Shown: one piece after another, positions 1 through 6,140 of the stretch
Layout: each line of letters starts with the position of its first letter
How positions within the stretch are numbered: the first letter of the stretch is position 1
NCBI GenBank assembly: GCA_003532715.1
Contig: DOEZ01000337.1
Span: forward strand, 1 to 9,576
Length of the DNA stretch: 9,576 bases
Source: Planctomycetaceae bacterium
GTDB taxonomy: Bacteria; Planctomycetota; Planctomycetia; Pirellulales; Thermoguttaceae
Reading direction: 5' to 3'
Translations under genes and position numbers: made by a program
The notes under the pieces: model-generated
Databases searched by the model: none
What the model saw: the letters and a program-made list of their open reading frames with translations, nothing else
What the model was told of the DNA's origin: nothing

Positions 1-1
1 T

Positions 2-445
2 GCCCGTTCCCCTGATGAATGCCAGGTGAAACGCCGTATCCAACTGGCGGAACTCCGTCCCGTGCTCGTCCATGTGCCCGGTCGGTCGAGCCTTCTCGAC
101 AATCTGGCCCATCCGCTCATGCACGTCGCGCATCTCCCGAAGCGTGTCCGCCGGCAGTTGGCCGGCAAAACGGGACGCCACCGCGCATTCAAGCATCTCG
201 CGGACTTCATAGAGATCCTTGATCTCTTGACGGGTGGCCCGCGGCACCAACACGCCCAAACCCTCGCGATACTCCAGCAGCCCTTCGCTCACCAGGCGGT
301 TCAGGGCCTCGCGAACCGGAGTGAAACTTGCCCCGATCTCTTTGGCCACAGTCCGATTGCTCAGCCGGTGGCCCGGCCTCAGGTCGCCCGAGGTGAGCTT
401 GTCGTGAATATGCCAATAGGCTTTTTGGGAAAGATTTTCGTTCAT
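2..445 (-). CDS. GntR-family transcriptional regulator with FCD domain (3' part beyond window)
   Basis: Reading leftward from ATG at 445, an open frame of 148 codons runs off the window edge without a stop. Residues about 4-68 form a GntR winged helix: an AYWHIHDKLTSGDLRPGHRL segment, then the recognition-helix motif TPVREALNRLVSEGLL (42-57), then the wing EYREGLGVLVPRA. The rest is helical and matches the start of an FCD ligand-binding domain, including IKDLYEVREMLE (75-86) and LDTAFH (135-140), whose Asp136 and His140 fit the D-x3-H metal-binding pattern. Full-length FadR/FCD regulators have about 220-240 residues, so roughly a third is missing at the window edge. Such proteins usually repress a nearby catabolic operon and respond to a small organic acid. 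The target here is unknown; it probably lies to the left or is the gene itself. The family call is firm, the ligand is not. Confidence 0.93.
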   Translation of the reverse strand, partial: MNENLSQKAYWHIHDKLTSGDLRPGHRLSNRTVAKEIGASFTPVREALNRLVSEGLLEYREGLGVLVPRATRQEIKDLYEVREMLECAVASRFAGQLPADTLREMRDVHERMGQIVEKARPTGHMDEHGTEFRQLDTAFHLAFIRGTG

Positions 446-481
446 TCCGCATTCACCCTCATTTGCACCACAACTGCCGCC

Positions 482-500
482 TGGTACTGCTGCTGTACGA
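482..500. promoter_or_regulatory. Candidate operator for the GntR-type regulator (inverted repeat)
   Basis: TGGTAC and GTACGA, separated by 7 bases, form an inverted repeat (TNGTAC-N7-GTACNA) lying 37-55 bases upstream of the gntR start codon. A TTATAG hexamer (505-510, leftward) just upstream could be a -10 box, which would place the repeat at the transcription start, suited to autorepression. Known FCD-type operators contain GT/AC half-sites, but usually with a shorter spacer, so this is only a candidate. Confidence 0.25.
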
Positions 501-589
501 CTGCTATAACACGGCTGCGACTGTAACGAAAGGAAACGTGTTTAGCAAGAAAAAAACCGGAGAAAACCGAAAGATCGCGCTGACACCCT

Positions 590-796
590 TCATGATGAGG
601 GGTAGGCGTTTTGCAGATACACAAACGACTTGATGATTGACGTGGCGGCGCACGCCTCCTTGCCATCGATCGTCGCGTTTTCCAGGTGCCCAAATTGTTC
701 GTAGGGCAACGCCGCGGAAAGAAACGTCGCCGTGGCCGTGCGGGTCAGGATCAACGTCGTCATGGCGGACGCGACAAGAACGGTTTTGCTTCTCAT
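590..796 (-). pseudogene. Short secreted-protein ORF, probable 5' remnant of a cysteine-peptidase-like gene
   Basis: This is a 68-residue leftward ORF. It begins with a signal-peptide-like segment: positive start MRSK, hydrophobic core to about residue 19, and cleavage probably after TATA near residue 24. The mature part reads LPYEQFGHLENATIDGKEACAATS, followed by the helix IIKSFVYLQNAYPSS, then TGA. The pattern G-K-x-A-C-x-x-T-S followed by a hydrophobic helix resembles the active-site Cys helix of papain-like/C39 folds, and from memory similar segments occur near the N terminus of longer planctomycete secreted proteins. The ORF stops right after this helix, so no His or Asp partner can be present. 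The other frames downstream show no convincing continuation. A GGGG stretch (803-806) about 6 bases before the ATG may serve as ribosome binding site. I read it as a truncated gene; a genuine small secreted protein is the alternative. Confidence 0.45.
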
Positions 797-1170
797 GGCA
801 ACACCCCACTATCCGAATTATCCGAAGATCGATTCGAGGCGCGTCCCGGGACCGGCGCGCGTGCCCCTCCTCCGACGCCAATCCACGGACCGGCGGAGAA
901 CGAGTCCTGACAGACCCCGAAGTGAGAAAACGCCAAATCAACTCCGGCGGGGGAGCACTACGCCGCCGGCTTGGCCCGGTCGGGTTACCGCCGCGCGGGC
1001 AACGTTACCGGGAAAAGCGTTTTCACGTCCCCGACTGGTTCGGAGATGGTGCATACCGCCGAGGAATGCTTCCGGGGTGGTCGTTCAGCGGGCCCGGAGG
1101 AAGGACGTCCGCTCCCGTTTGACCGCGTCATGCCTGACGCCCCAACAACGGCAACCACAACGGCAACCAC
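797..1170. other. Intergenic region with short repeats, no gene seen
   Basis: No ORF here has a recognisable product. What can be seen: two direct copies of TATCCGAA with a 9-base period (810-817 and 819-826), close upstream of the small secreted ORF; a small hairpin GCGTCA-tgcc-TGACGC (1125-1140); and two exact tandem copies of a 12-base unit AACGGCAACCAC (1147-1158 and 1159-1170) directly beyond the terminator A-tract. The longer open frames in this stretch are Arg/Pro-rich and look like chance frames of GC-rich DNA. A promoter for the leftward small ORF should lie near 800-860 but I cannot fix it. Confidence 0.5.
1147..1170. repeat. 12-bp tandem repeat, two exact copies
   Basis: AACGGCAACCAC occurs twice in a row and abuts the seven-A tract that forms the T-run of the leftward terminator. 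The role is unknown; slippage duplication is the simplest explanation. Confidence 0.8.
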
Positions 1171-1210
1171 AAAAAAACCCCTCGCGATCCATGCGGGACC
1201 ACGAGGGGTT
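1171..1210 (-). terminator. Rho-independent terminator of the leftward PEP-CTERM gene
   Basis: Read leftward, AACCCCTCG (1210-1202) pairs perfectly with CGAGGGGTT (1184-1176) across a 17-base loop, and the stem runs directly into a run of seven T (1177-1171). It lies 28 bases after the stop of the PEP-CTERM gene. There is no T-run on the other strand, so it acts leftward only. Confidence 0.88.
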
Positions 1211-1238
1211 CTCCAGTTGTTTCTTGTTGACGCGTCGC

Positions 1239-1901
1239 TCAGCGACGACGACGCCCGGCCAGGCAAACCAGCAGACCGCTTAGAAGCAGCGCCGCGCTGG
1301 CGGGCTCGGGAATCTGCATCCCCTTAATCTCGCCGGTGCCGGCCGCGTCGAATCCCGTCACGACGGCGCCATCGATCTTCAACGTGCTGGTCTTCACCTG
1401 CGTCGAGAACGAAACCGCAATGTCGCCCGCGAAGTCCAGTACTGGCAGCGACTGGCCGATAAGATTGGCGGAACCCGCGCCCAGCGCGAAATAGAGATTG
1501 AAAGTGTTGAGGGCAACATAGACGACTTCCGCCTCATCGAGTTGCAGGTCGAGATAGTCGCCGCCGGGAAGCGCAAGGCTCAGCGTGCCGCCCGCGGCAC
1601 TCGTGACCGAACCGCCCGCGACCGGCAGGCCGGTCACGCCGGGAATATTGAGGGCGACCGCCAACGGTGAATCCCCGGGCGCGTTGAGCGAGAAAACGTT
1701 GATCTCGTCGACGGCGAAGTCGACCGACTGCAGGGAATCAAAACCTCCCACCGTCGTGATCGTGCTCCCATTGTAGCGGATGTCCAATCCGGTGTATTGA
1801 ATTGCCAGCGTCTCGGCCGACGCGGTCAACGGAACCACCGCCAACGCCATCAATACGACACAACACGCAACAGCGCGAGAAACCTTGAGATTGACGAACA
1901 T
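1239..1901 (-). CDS. PEP-CTERM sorting domain-containing secreted protein
   Basis: The predicted product has 220 residues. The start chosen is ATG at 1901 because GGGAG (1914-1910) lies 8 bases upstream; the frame is open further up to 1979, but the start at 1916 has AGGA directly against it with no spacer. Residues 1-29 are a signal peptide (hydrophobic core ACCVVLMALAVVPL, cleavage after TASA). The mature domain is acidic, beta-rich and Gly/Ala/Leu-rich with no catalytic motif I can see. The C terminus is a standard PEP-CTERM tripartite tail: IPEP at about 199-202, a hydrophobic helix ASAALLLSGLLVCLAG, and RRRR at the end. Such tails are cut by an exosortase and mark proteins for the outer surface or matrix. 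The body of the protein is unrecognised. It is monocistronic, with its own terminator. Confidence 0.9.
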   Translation of the reverse strand: MFVNLKVSRAVACCVVLMALAVVPLTASAETLAIQYTGLDIRYNGSTITTVGGFDSLQSVDFAVDEINVFSLNAPGDSPLAVALNIPGVTGLPVAGGSVTSAAGGTLSLALPGGDYLDLQLDEAEVVYVALNTFNLYFALGAGSANLIGQSLPVLDFAGDIAVSFSTQVKTSTLKIDGAVVTGFDAAGTGEIKGMQIPEPASAALLLSGLLVCLAGRRRR

Positions 1902-1909
1902 GACCAGCA

Positions 1910-1914
1910 CTCCC
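1910..1914 (-). promoter_or_regulatory. Shine-Dalgarno GGGAG deciding the PEP-CTERM start
   Basis: GGGAG lies 8 bases before the ATG at 1901, which favours that start over the in-frame ATGs at 1916 and 1979. Confidence 0.65.
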
Positions 1915-2120
1915 ATTCCTAAACACCCAGTTGCCGAGGTAACATCAACAGTCGCGACGAAGCATGGTATCGTTAACAACGCCCTCGAACACCACGGCTA
2001 CTAGTTTACCCGAACCCGCAAAACCCGCAAGCAAAAAAGACACAAAATAAGGAAATAAATCCGTTTGGTGCGAAAAGGACACCCGGATTAGGGAGACTTC
2101 AGATGCGGGACGCGACAATC

Positions 2121-2142
2121 GGGCGTCTGACGGGCGTCTGAC
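2121..2142. repeat. 11-bp tandem repeat, two exact copies
   Basis: GGGCGTCTGAC is present twice in direct succession, followed by GGTTTCTTTTT. No protein frame explains it. Confidence 0.8.
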
Positions 2143-2202
2143 GGTTTCTTTTTGGAACTTGGATCTCCAAGGGACGCCCGCACGCAACGGTGGCTTGAGG
2201 TG

Positions 2203-2214
2203 ACCCGCGCGGGT
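2203..2214. repeat. 12-bp perfect palindrome
   Basis: ACCCGCGCGGGT equals its own reverse complement. It is bracketed by GTGGC on the left and GCCAC on the right, so a larger imperfect stem is possible. It could be a regulator site or chance in GC-rich DNA. Confidence 0.5.
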
Positions 2215-2590
2215 GGTCTGCCACGAGGGCTTCGGTTTTTGCATTTTTGTCGGTCTTATTGGTCACAATTCGGCCCTCGGCAGCCTATAGGGGGTAACGG
2301 GAAGCCAATTCGCGTTTCTTCCTTTTTTGAGCGGGTTTCACCATGAGGGTCGCGCTGGTGTGAAAGGCGTGCGTCCTGCATGGGAGCGACCAACAACGGC
2401 CTCGTCAGAGCCCGTGAATCAAATGCGTTTTTCTATCACTTTGGTGGCGTGCCCTTGCGAGTCAGGATGGACGACGTTGGGCCGTTTGTGTCGCGCTAGT
2501 TTGCCTTGTTGGCCGCAGCGACCATCGGGATGGATCGTCGTATGGGCGTACGGATTGCCTAGCTTGTGGTATTTGCTCGTTTCATTATCG

Positions 2591-3470
2591 TCAACCGCTT
2601 GAGGCCACGTTTTGGGCCGCCGCGGCGCGCAGTGCCGCCGCACTCAGCAGGTTAGGAACCAAAACATACCACAACACAACCGCTCTCGGCCTCCGCAAAC
2701 TGCGGACCGAGAACCGTTGCAGACCGCGATTCCGCCAACGCATTGACGCATTCCGCCGTCGACGAACAGTTGGCGATAAACCTCCTTGGCCTCGTCGGCG
2801 CCGATTCGTTGTCGCCACTCGGCCACCGCCGGGCTGTCATCGTCGCGGGGCGTATGCGGGTCGCGGTTCGGATCGTTCGACTCCATCACCGGAGCGTATA
2901 CCGTCGTGCCGCCTTGCGGAGGGCTGACTTCGTCCGTGTCGTCCTTCTTCACGAAGCCGCCGTCGACCATCTTCATCACCCGGGCGTCCGCGTCGGTGGT
3001 CGACGCCCGGGCTTTCTCGCGGTCTCTCGACTTCTTGTTCTCGGCGATCCACGGCAACTGCTCCAACGCCGCGCGAATCCGCGAGGCGAGTTCCTCGGCC
3101 TCGGCCAACGCTTTCTTCAACGTCGGCTGGCGGCGGAACGAAGCGTATCGGCACTGGCGCGAACCTTCATCCCGTCTTGCACCACGCGATCGAGCGTCAC
3201 CAGACCTTCCGCCATCAAGCTGGCCGCGCTCTCGCTCAGCAGACGGTCCAACCACGCGACGTGCCGCGTGCGCAAGTCGGCCCGCGTGTGATCGTTCATC
3301 GAGACGCCGCCGCAAATCCGCCGATACGCCGCGTGCTGCTCGCACCGCCGGTTCAGTTCCCGATCACTCCCCACCCCCCGCAAGGTGTCATAATGCTCCT
3401 CCGGAAGCAAATCGTCGAGCGAGCTTTTCCGAAACTCGACCTGATTCCGCACTCCGTGCCGCAACCGCCT
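2591..3470 (-). pseudogene. IS1182-family transposase, decayed by frameshifts and internal deletions
   Basis: Leftward, pieces of one transposase appear in order but in different frames. QVEFRKSSLDDLLPEEH (near 3443-3393) is an N-terminal motif. GVGSDRELNRRCEQH, RRICGGVSMNDHTRADL and VTLDRVVQDGMKVRASA belong to the DUF772-type region. After a frame change near 3145-3150 come SFRRQPTLKKALAEAEE and KARASTTDADARVMKMVDGGF. Then VKKDDTDEVSPPQGGTTVYAPV leads to SPAVAEWRQRIGADEAKEVYRQ. A second frame change near 2763-2772 gives SSTAECVNALA, and a third near 2733-2737 gives NRGLQRFSVRSL and AVVLWYVLV with a normal C terminus and stop at 2591. From memory of the family, about 40 residues are missing after LLPEEH, perhaps 25 after ALAEAEE, and about 70-80 between two DGGF motifs that are now fused into one (2953-2964). 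The DDE catalytic region is therefore broken and the copy cannot be active. The exact element ends were not found. Confidence 0.88.
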
Positions 3471-3547
3471 AACGCCAATTCGCGGCGGCAGCGTCCTTTC
3501 GGGCCATCCGTTTCCCTTCGCCGCGTCCGCATCGAACCAACCGGCTC

Positions 3548-3598
3548 GTTCCACCGTCCACGCTCCGGTTTTCGTCGCCCAAACGTGGACGGTGGAAC
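3548..3598. repeat. 15-bp perfect inverted repeat (hairpin) with 21-base loop
   Basis: GTTCCACCGTCCACG (3548-3562) and its exact reverse complement (3584-3598) are separated by 21 bases. There is no T-run on either side, so it is not a standard terminator. It lies about 80 bases upstream of the recognisable transposase sequence and may be an element end, an operator or a recombination relic. Confidence 0.85.
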
Positions 3599-3710
3599 AA
3601 CCGACATCCGTTTCCGTGAAAACCTCTTCCCTTGTTGAGAGATTCACAGGCTCTCCTGCCCCCGGGACGCGACCGGTTTCGCCCATGGGAGTCCGGACCT
3701 TTTCTGGGGG

Positions 3711-3772
3711 GTATGGATAATATTACGGATTCGCTGCTAATGCAAGCCCGGAAGGCATCATTACACTAATGA
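3711..3772 (+). promoter_or_regulatory. Candidate promoter/operator region of the sigma-FecR operon
   Basis: This is an AT-rich island in GC-rich DNA. It holds GATAAT (3716-3721), overlapping an 8-base palindrome TAATATTA (3718-3725), and further down TCATTA-cac-TAATGA (3758-3772), a perfect 6-bp inverted repeat with a 3-base spacer. No good -35 box lies 17 bases upstream of GATAAT, which would fit an alternative or self-recognised promoter, but this is not proven. The sigma start codon is 113 bases beyond the symmetric site. Confidence 0.3.
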
Positions 3773-3884
3773 GGTGCGTGTTGCCGCGTGCTCGCGATTC
3801 GGATCCACGTCGAGCGGTTCACCAGGCGGCATGGGGCCTCGTACGGTAGTTGGCTGGCACGACGTTCCGATTTGGCGCGCTATC

Positions 3885-4403
3885 ATGTTGAGTGAAGAAA
3901 ACTTCATTCGCGAATTGACGGTTTCGCAGGACAGGCTTTTTGCCTTCATTCTGACGATTCTGCCGCGAGCGGACGACGCTCGCGACGTGCTTCAAGAGAC
4001 CCACATTCAAATGTGGAAAATGCGCGAGCAGTTCGTCGAGGGGACCCACTTCGTCGCGTGGGCGTGCCAGATCGCGCGATACAAAGTGTTGGAGTATCGG
4101 CGCGCCACAGCTCGGGATAACCTGGTTTTTGACGAGAGTCTGGTTGATCAATTGGCGAAAGACGCGGGCCAACACGCCGAGCAGTGCGAGGAACGGATGG
4201 GCATATTGGAGATCTGCCTGGCGAGGCTTACGCCGCGTCAGCGGGCGTTGATCGGCGAGCGGTATGGGTCGGGCCGGCTGGTCAAGCAGATGGCCGAGCG
4301 ACTGGGGCGGTCGGCCAGTGCCTTGGCCGTGGCATTATTTCGGATTCGGCAGGCGCTATTGGATTGCATGGAACGAACACTCGCGGAAGGGGCGCAAGAA
4401 TGA
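3885..4403 (+). CDS. ECF-type RNA polymerase sigma factor (planctomycete/verrucomicrobial type)
   Basis: The product has 172 residues, normal for this sigma-70 subfamily (the group modelled as Sig-70_gvs1). The start at ATG 3885 gives MLSEENFIREL, the usual N terminus of the family; upstream in-frame ATGs (3774, 3831) would add an unrelated tail. No clear Shine-Dalgarno precedes it. Region 2 spans about 8-75, with the helix LFAFILTILPRADDARDVLQETHIQMW and the -10-binding stretch FVAWACQIARYKVLEYRR. A linker (76-107) precedes region 4 (about 108-163), with LTPRQRALIGERYGSG and the helix-turn-helix VKQMAERLGRSASALAVALFRIRQAL that should contact the -35 element. It directs core polymerase to a small regulon. 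The FecR gene starts inside its stop codon, so the two are very likely co-translated and functionally paired. The target promoters are unknown. Confidence 0.93.
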   Translation: MLSEENFIRELTVSQDRLFAFILTILPRADDARDVLQETHIQMWKMREQFVEGTHFVAWACQIARYKVLEYRRATARDNLVFDESLVDQLAKDAGQHAEQCEERMGILEICLARLTPRQRALIGERYGSGRLVKQMAERLGRSASALAVALFRIRQALLDCMERTLAEGAQE

Positions 4404-6058
4404 GCTCCCGTCCGTCACCTCATGATGAACTCGGGCAGTTGCTGGGGAAGTTGTTCGATGACGTGCTGACGCCGGACGAGAGTCAGGTGCTTTCCCGGCT
4501 GCTGCGCGAAAACGAGGAGTCGCGGCGCTACTACGTGCGTCTGGCGGCGCTTCACTCCCGGCTGCTTACCCGCTGCACGCCACCGGTGTTGCCGCCGGAT
4601 TTCGAGCTGGATGCCACGATCTCACCGGAGTTGCTCAGCGAGTTGCCACCGATCGCCACGGAACATCACGTTCAAGCGTCCAAGCCTTCGACGCCTCCTC
4701 CGGTGGTGATCGAGAATCTGCACGACTTGTTTGACGTGCTGATGTTACCCTTGCCGTTTACATTCATCATGATGCTCGTCGCCTTGTTGCCCCTCGCGGG
4801 GCTGTTTCTTCTGAAGGCGGCTCCGGAACCGATGCCGCCTGTGATGGTAGCGCCGCAACCGGCGATGGCGGAGCCAGTCGTTGTGGCCCGGCTAACTCGG
4901 CAGACATCGGTGACGCGATGGGCCAAGGCAAGTGCCTCGCTTCGGCCGGGTGCCGCGCTGTGGCAAGGACAAAGCGTCTCTCTTGCCTCCGGGCTGGCCG
5001 AGATTGAGTTTGGAAGCGGGGCCACGATTCTGCTGGAGGGTCCCGCCCAGTTGGTGTTCGACGGACCCGGTGCGGGCAATCTGGTGTCTGGGCGGCTCAC
5101 GGCCCAGGTGCCGACCGAGGCCCACGGGTTCGTGGTCCAGACGCCGGGCGTGACGGTAGTCGATTTAGGAACGGAGTTTGGCGTGTTGGTTGCCTCGGAC
5201 GGGACGACGGAAGCGCACGTGTTCAAAGGGGAGGTTGAGGTGGCGCCCGAGGCCGAGTCGGAAGATGCGACGCCGTCAAGAAGGAAGCTTCACGAAGGTG
5301 AGGCGGTGCGGGTTCATGGAAGAGTGAGCGGCCAAGCGTCGCGCATCGAGACGATCGCGGCCGTGCCCATGCTGTTTGCGATGCAGATGCCCGCCCCGCC
5401 GCCGAAGGCTACCGTCTGGTTTGCCCATCGGGGCGACGCCGACCCGCTCGCCGAAGGTTGGATTCGCCCGAAGAGCTATCAGAAAGGGGTGGACATCGCC
5501 CAGTTTGGACTGGGGCCCATTGATGACGAGGGGACGAAGGCTTGGGCAATTCGGGATCGCGTGCCGGCCGGTTCCATTTTCTACGGCATCACGACAACCC
5601 AGGGAATGACGGCGCAAGTCCGGGCGCAAGCCAAGGCTCAAGGCTGGGTTTTGCGGGCGCGAATCAAAGTGATCGGCGATGAGCCGATTGGCACGGGCTT
5701 GTGCCATTGTTCGTATTGGGACGGTCCCCGAACGTGGAGGCTGCGCCCGGCGGTGGGTCCGAACGGGATGCAGTGCCTGGTATTGTTGGGAGAGAGTTCA
5801 CTGGGCAAAAACGCGGTCGTCGAGATACCCGATTCGCGGGGACGCTATGTCGACTATGAGATCCGGTACCATCCGGCCACGGATGACGCCGACGTGTATG
5901 TGAATGGTCGCCACGTGGCCAGCGGGTACTACGGGATTGCGGACGAAAAGGGAACGACCGAGGAGAAGAACGGCTCGCTGCATTTCGGCTCCAACTCCGA
6001 CCGGGAATTTGAGATGCGGGTTGCGCTGGTGGAGTGGAGCATGGTCGACAAGAAGTAG
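4400..6058 (+). CDS. FecR-domain membrane protein with C-terminal LamG-like domain
   Basis: The product has 552 residues. The start at ATG 4400 overlaps the sigma stop (ATGA), with purine-rich GGAAGGGG about 8 bases upstream; the earlier open frame lies inside the sigma gene. The cytoplasmic N terminus (1-113) has a helical segment DELGQLLGKLFDDVLTPDES then ESRRYYVRLAALHSRLL, as in planctomycete FecR proteins. It has no H-x3-C-x2-C zinc motif of ZAS anti-sigma factors. One transmembrane helix lies at about 115-139, followed by a Pro-rich linker (141-160). The FecR domain covers about 183-283, with WQGQSVSLASGLAEIEFGSG, LEGPAQLVFDGP and TPGVTVVDLGTEFGV. The C-terminal part (about 338-552) resembles a concanavalin/LamG fold, shown by YEIRYHPATDDADVYVNGRHV, and may bind glycan. 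Likely role: a membrane regulator of the adjacent sigma factor that senses an extracytoplasmic ligand. The pairing is inferred from context. Confidence 0.92.
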   Translation: MSSRPSPHDELGQLLGKLFDDVLTPDESQVLSRLLRENEESRRYYVRLAALHSRLLTRCTPPVLPPDFELDATISPELLSELPPIATEHHVQASKPSTPPPVVIENLHDLFDVLMLPLPFTFIMMLVALLPLAGLFLLKAAPEPMPPVMVAPQPAMAEPVVVARLTRQTSVTRWAKASASLRPGAALWQGQSVSLASGLAEIEFGSGATILLEGPAQLVFDGPGAGNLVSGRLTAQVPTEAHGFVVQTPGVTVVDLGTEFGVLVASDGTTEAHVFKGEVEVAPEAESEDATPSRRKLHEGEAVRVHGRVSGQASRIETIAAVPMLFAMQMPAPPPKATVWFAHRGDADPLAEGWIRPKSYQKGVDIAQFGLGPIDDEGTKAWAIRDRVPAGSIFYGITTTQGMTAQVRAQAKAQGWVLRARIKVIGDEPIGTGLCHCSYWDGPRTWRLRPAVGPNGMQCLVLLGESSLGKNAVVEIPDSRGRYVDYEIRYHPATDDADVYVNGRHVASGYYGIADEKGTTEEKNGSLHFGSNSDREFEMRVALVEWSMVDKK

Positions 6059-6125
6059 CCGTTCCGTGGCATGACTGCTCCGTTACGGGACGAAACCCAC
6101 GAGATGAAGCAGTAACATCGTGAAG

Positions 6126-6132
6126 AAAGGAG
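6126..6132 (+). promoter_or_regulatory. Shine-Dalgarno AAAGGAG selecting a GTG start
   Basis: AAAGGAG lies 8 bases before GTG at 6141. This fixes the start of the DUF1559 gene at a GTG rather than the GTG at 6120 (upstream of the signal) or the ATG at 6153. Confidence 0.75.
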
Positions 6133-6140
6133 TGAGAACC

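Larger units (their letters stand above)
1915..2590. other. Gene-free region between PEP-CTERM gene and transposase relic
   Basis: I find no convincing gene in these roughly 675 bases. The small ORFs on both strands have unremarkable, Arg/Ser/Trp-rich products. Visible structure: an A-rich, low-GC patch (about 2025-2060) that stands out from the GC-rich surroundings; a possible leftward promoter for the PEP-CTERM gene, TTGCGG (2020-2015) with TAAACT (1998-1993), spacing 16; an 11-base tandem repeat (2121-2142); and a 12-base perfect palindrome (2203-2214). The stretch nearest the transposase (about 2480-2590) probably includes the left end of the decayed insertion element, but I could not identify terminal inverted repeats. 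Confidence 0.5.
3471..3884. other. Region between transposase relic and sigma gene
   Basis: No gene is supported. The leftward frame upstream of the transposase N-terminal motif stays open to about 3686 but its product does not resemble a transposase, so this may be the element's leader or unrelated flank. A 15-bp perfect inverted repeat (3548-3598) and an AT-rich segment (about 3709-3772) with a symmetric site stand out. The stretch 3774-3884 is open in the sigma frame but is judged untranslated because the sigma family begins at the ATG at 3885. Confidence 0.5.

Noticed and set aside
26..526. Rightward open frame of 166 codons over the GntR gene
   Set aside because: The opposite strand encodes a clear GntR/FCD protein; this frame has no recognisable motif.
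541..565. Possible leftward terminator (CGG-ttttct-CCG followed by T-run) after the small secreted ORF
   Set aside because: The stem is only 3-4 bp, too weak to call a terminator.
2743..3472. Rightward open frames of 182 and 228 codons over the transposase relic
   Set aside because: They are antisense to recognisable transposase pieces and have low-complexity Arg/Ser/Ala composition.
3855..3875. TGGCACG resembling the start of a sigma-54 promoter
   Set aside because: The second half-site does not show GC at the required spacing (TGGCACG-N4-TTGCW), so it is not a sigma-54 site.
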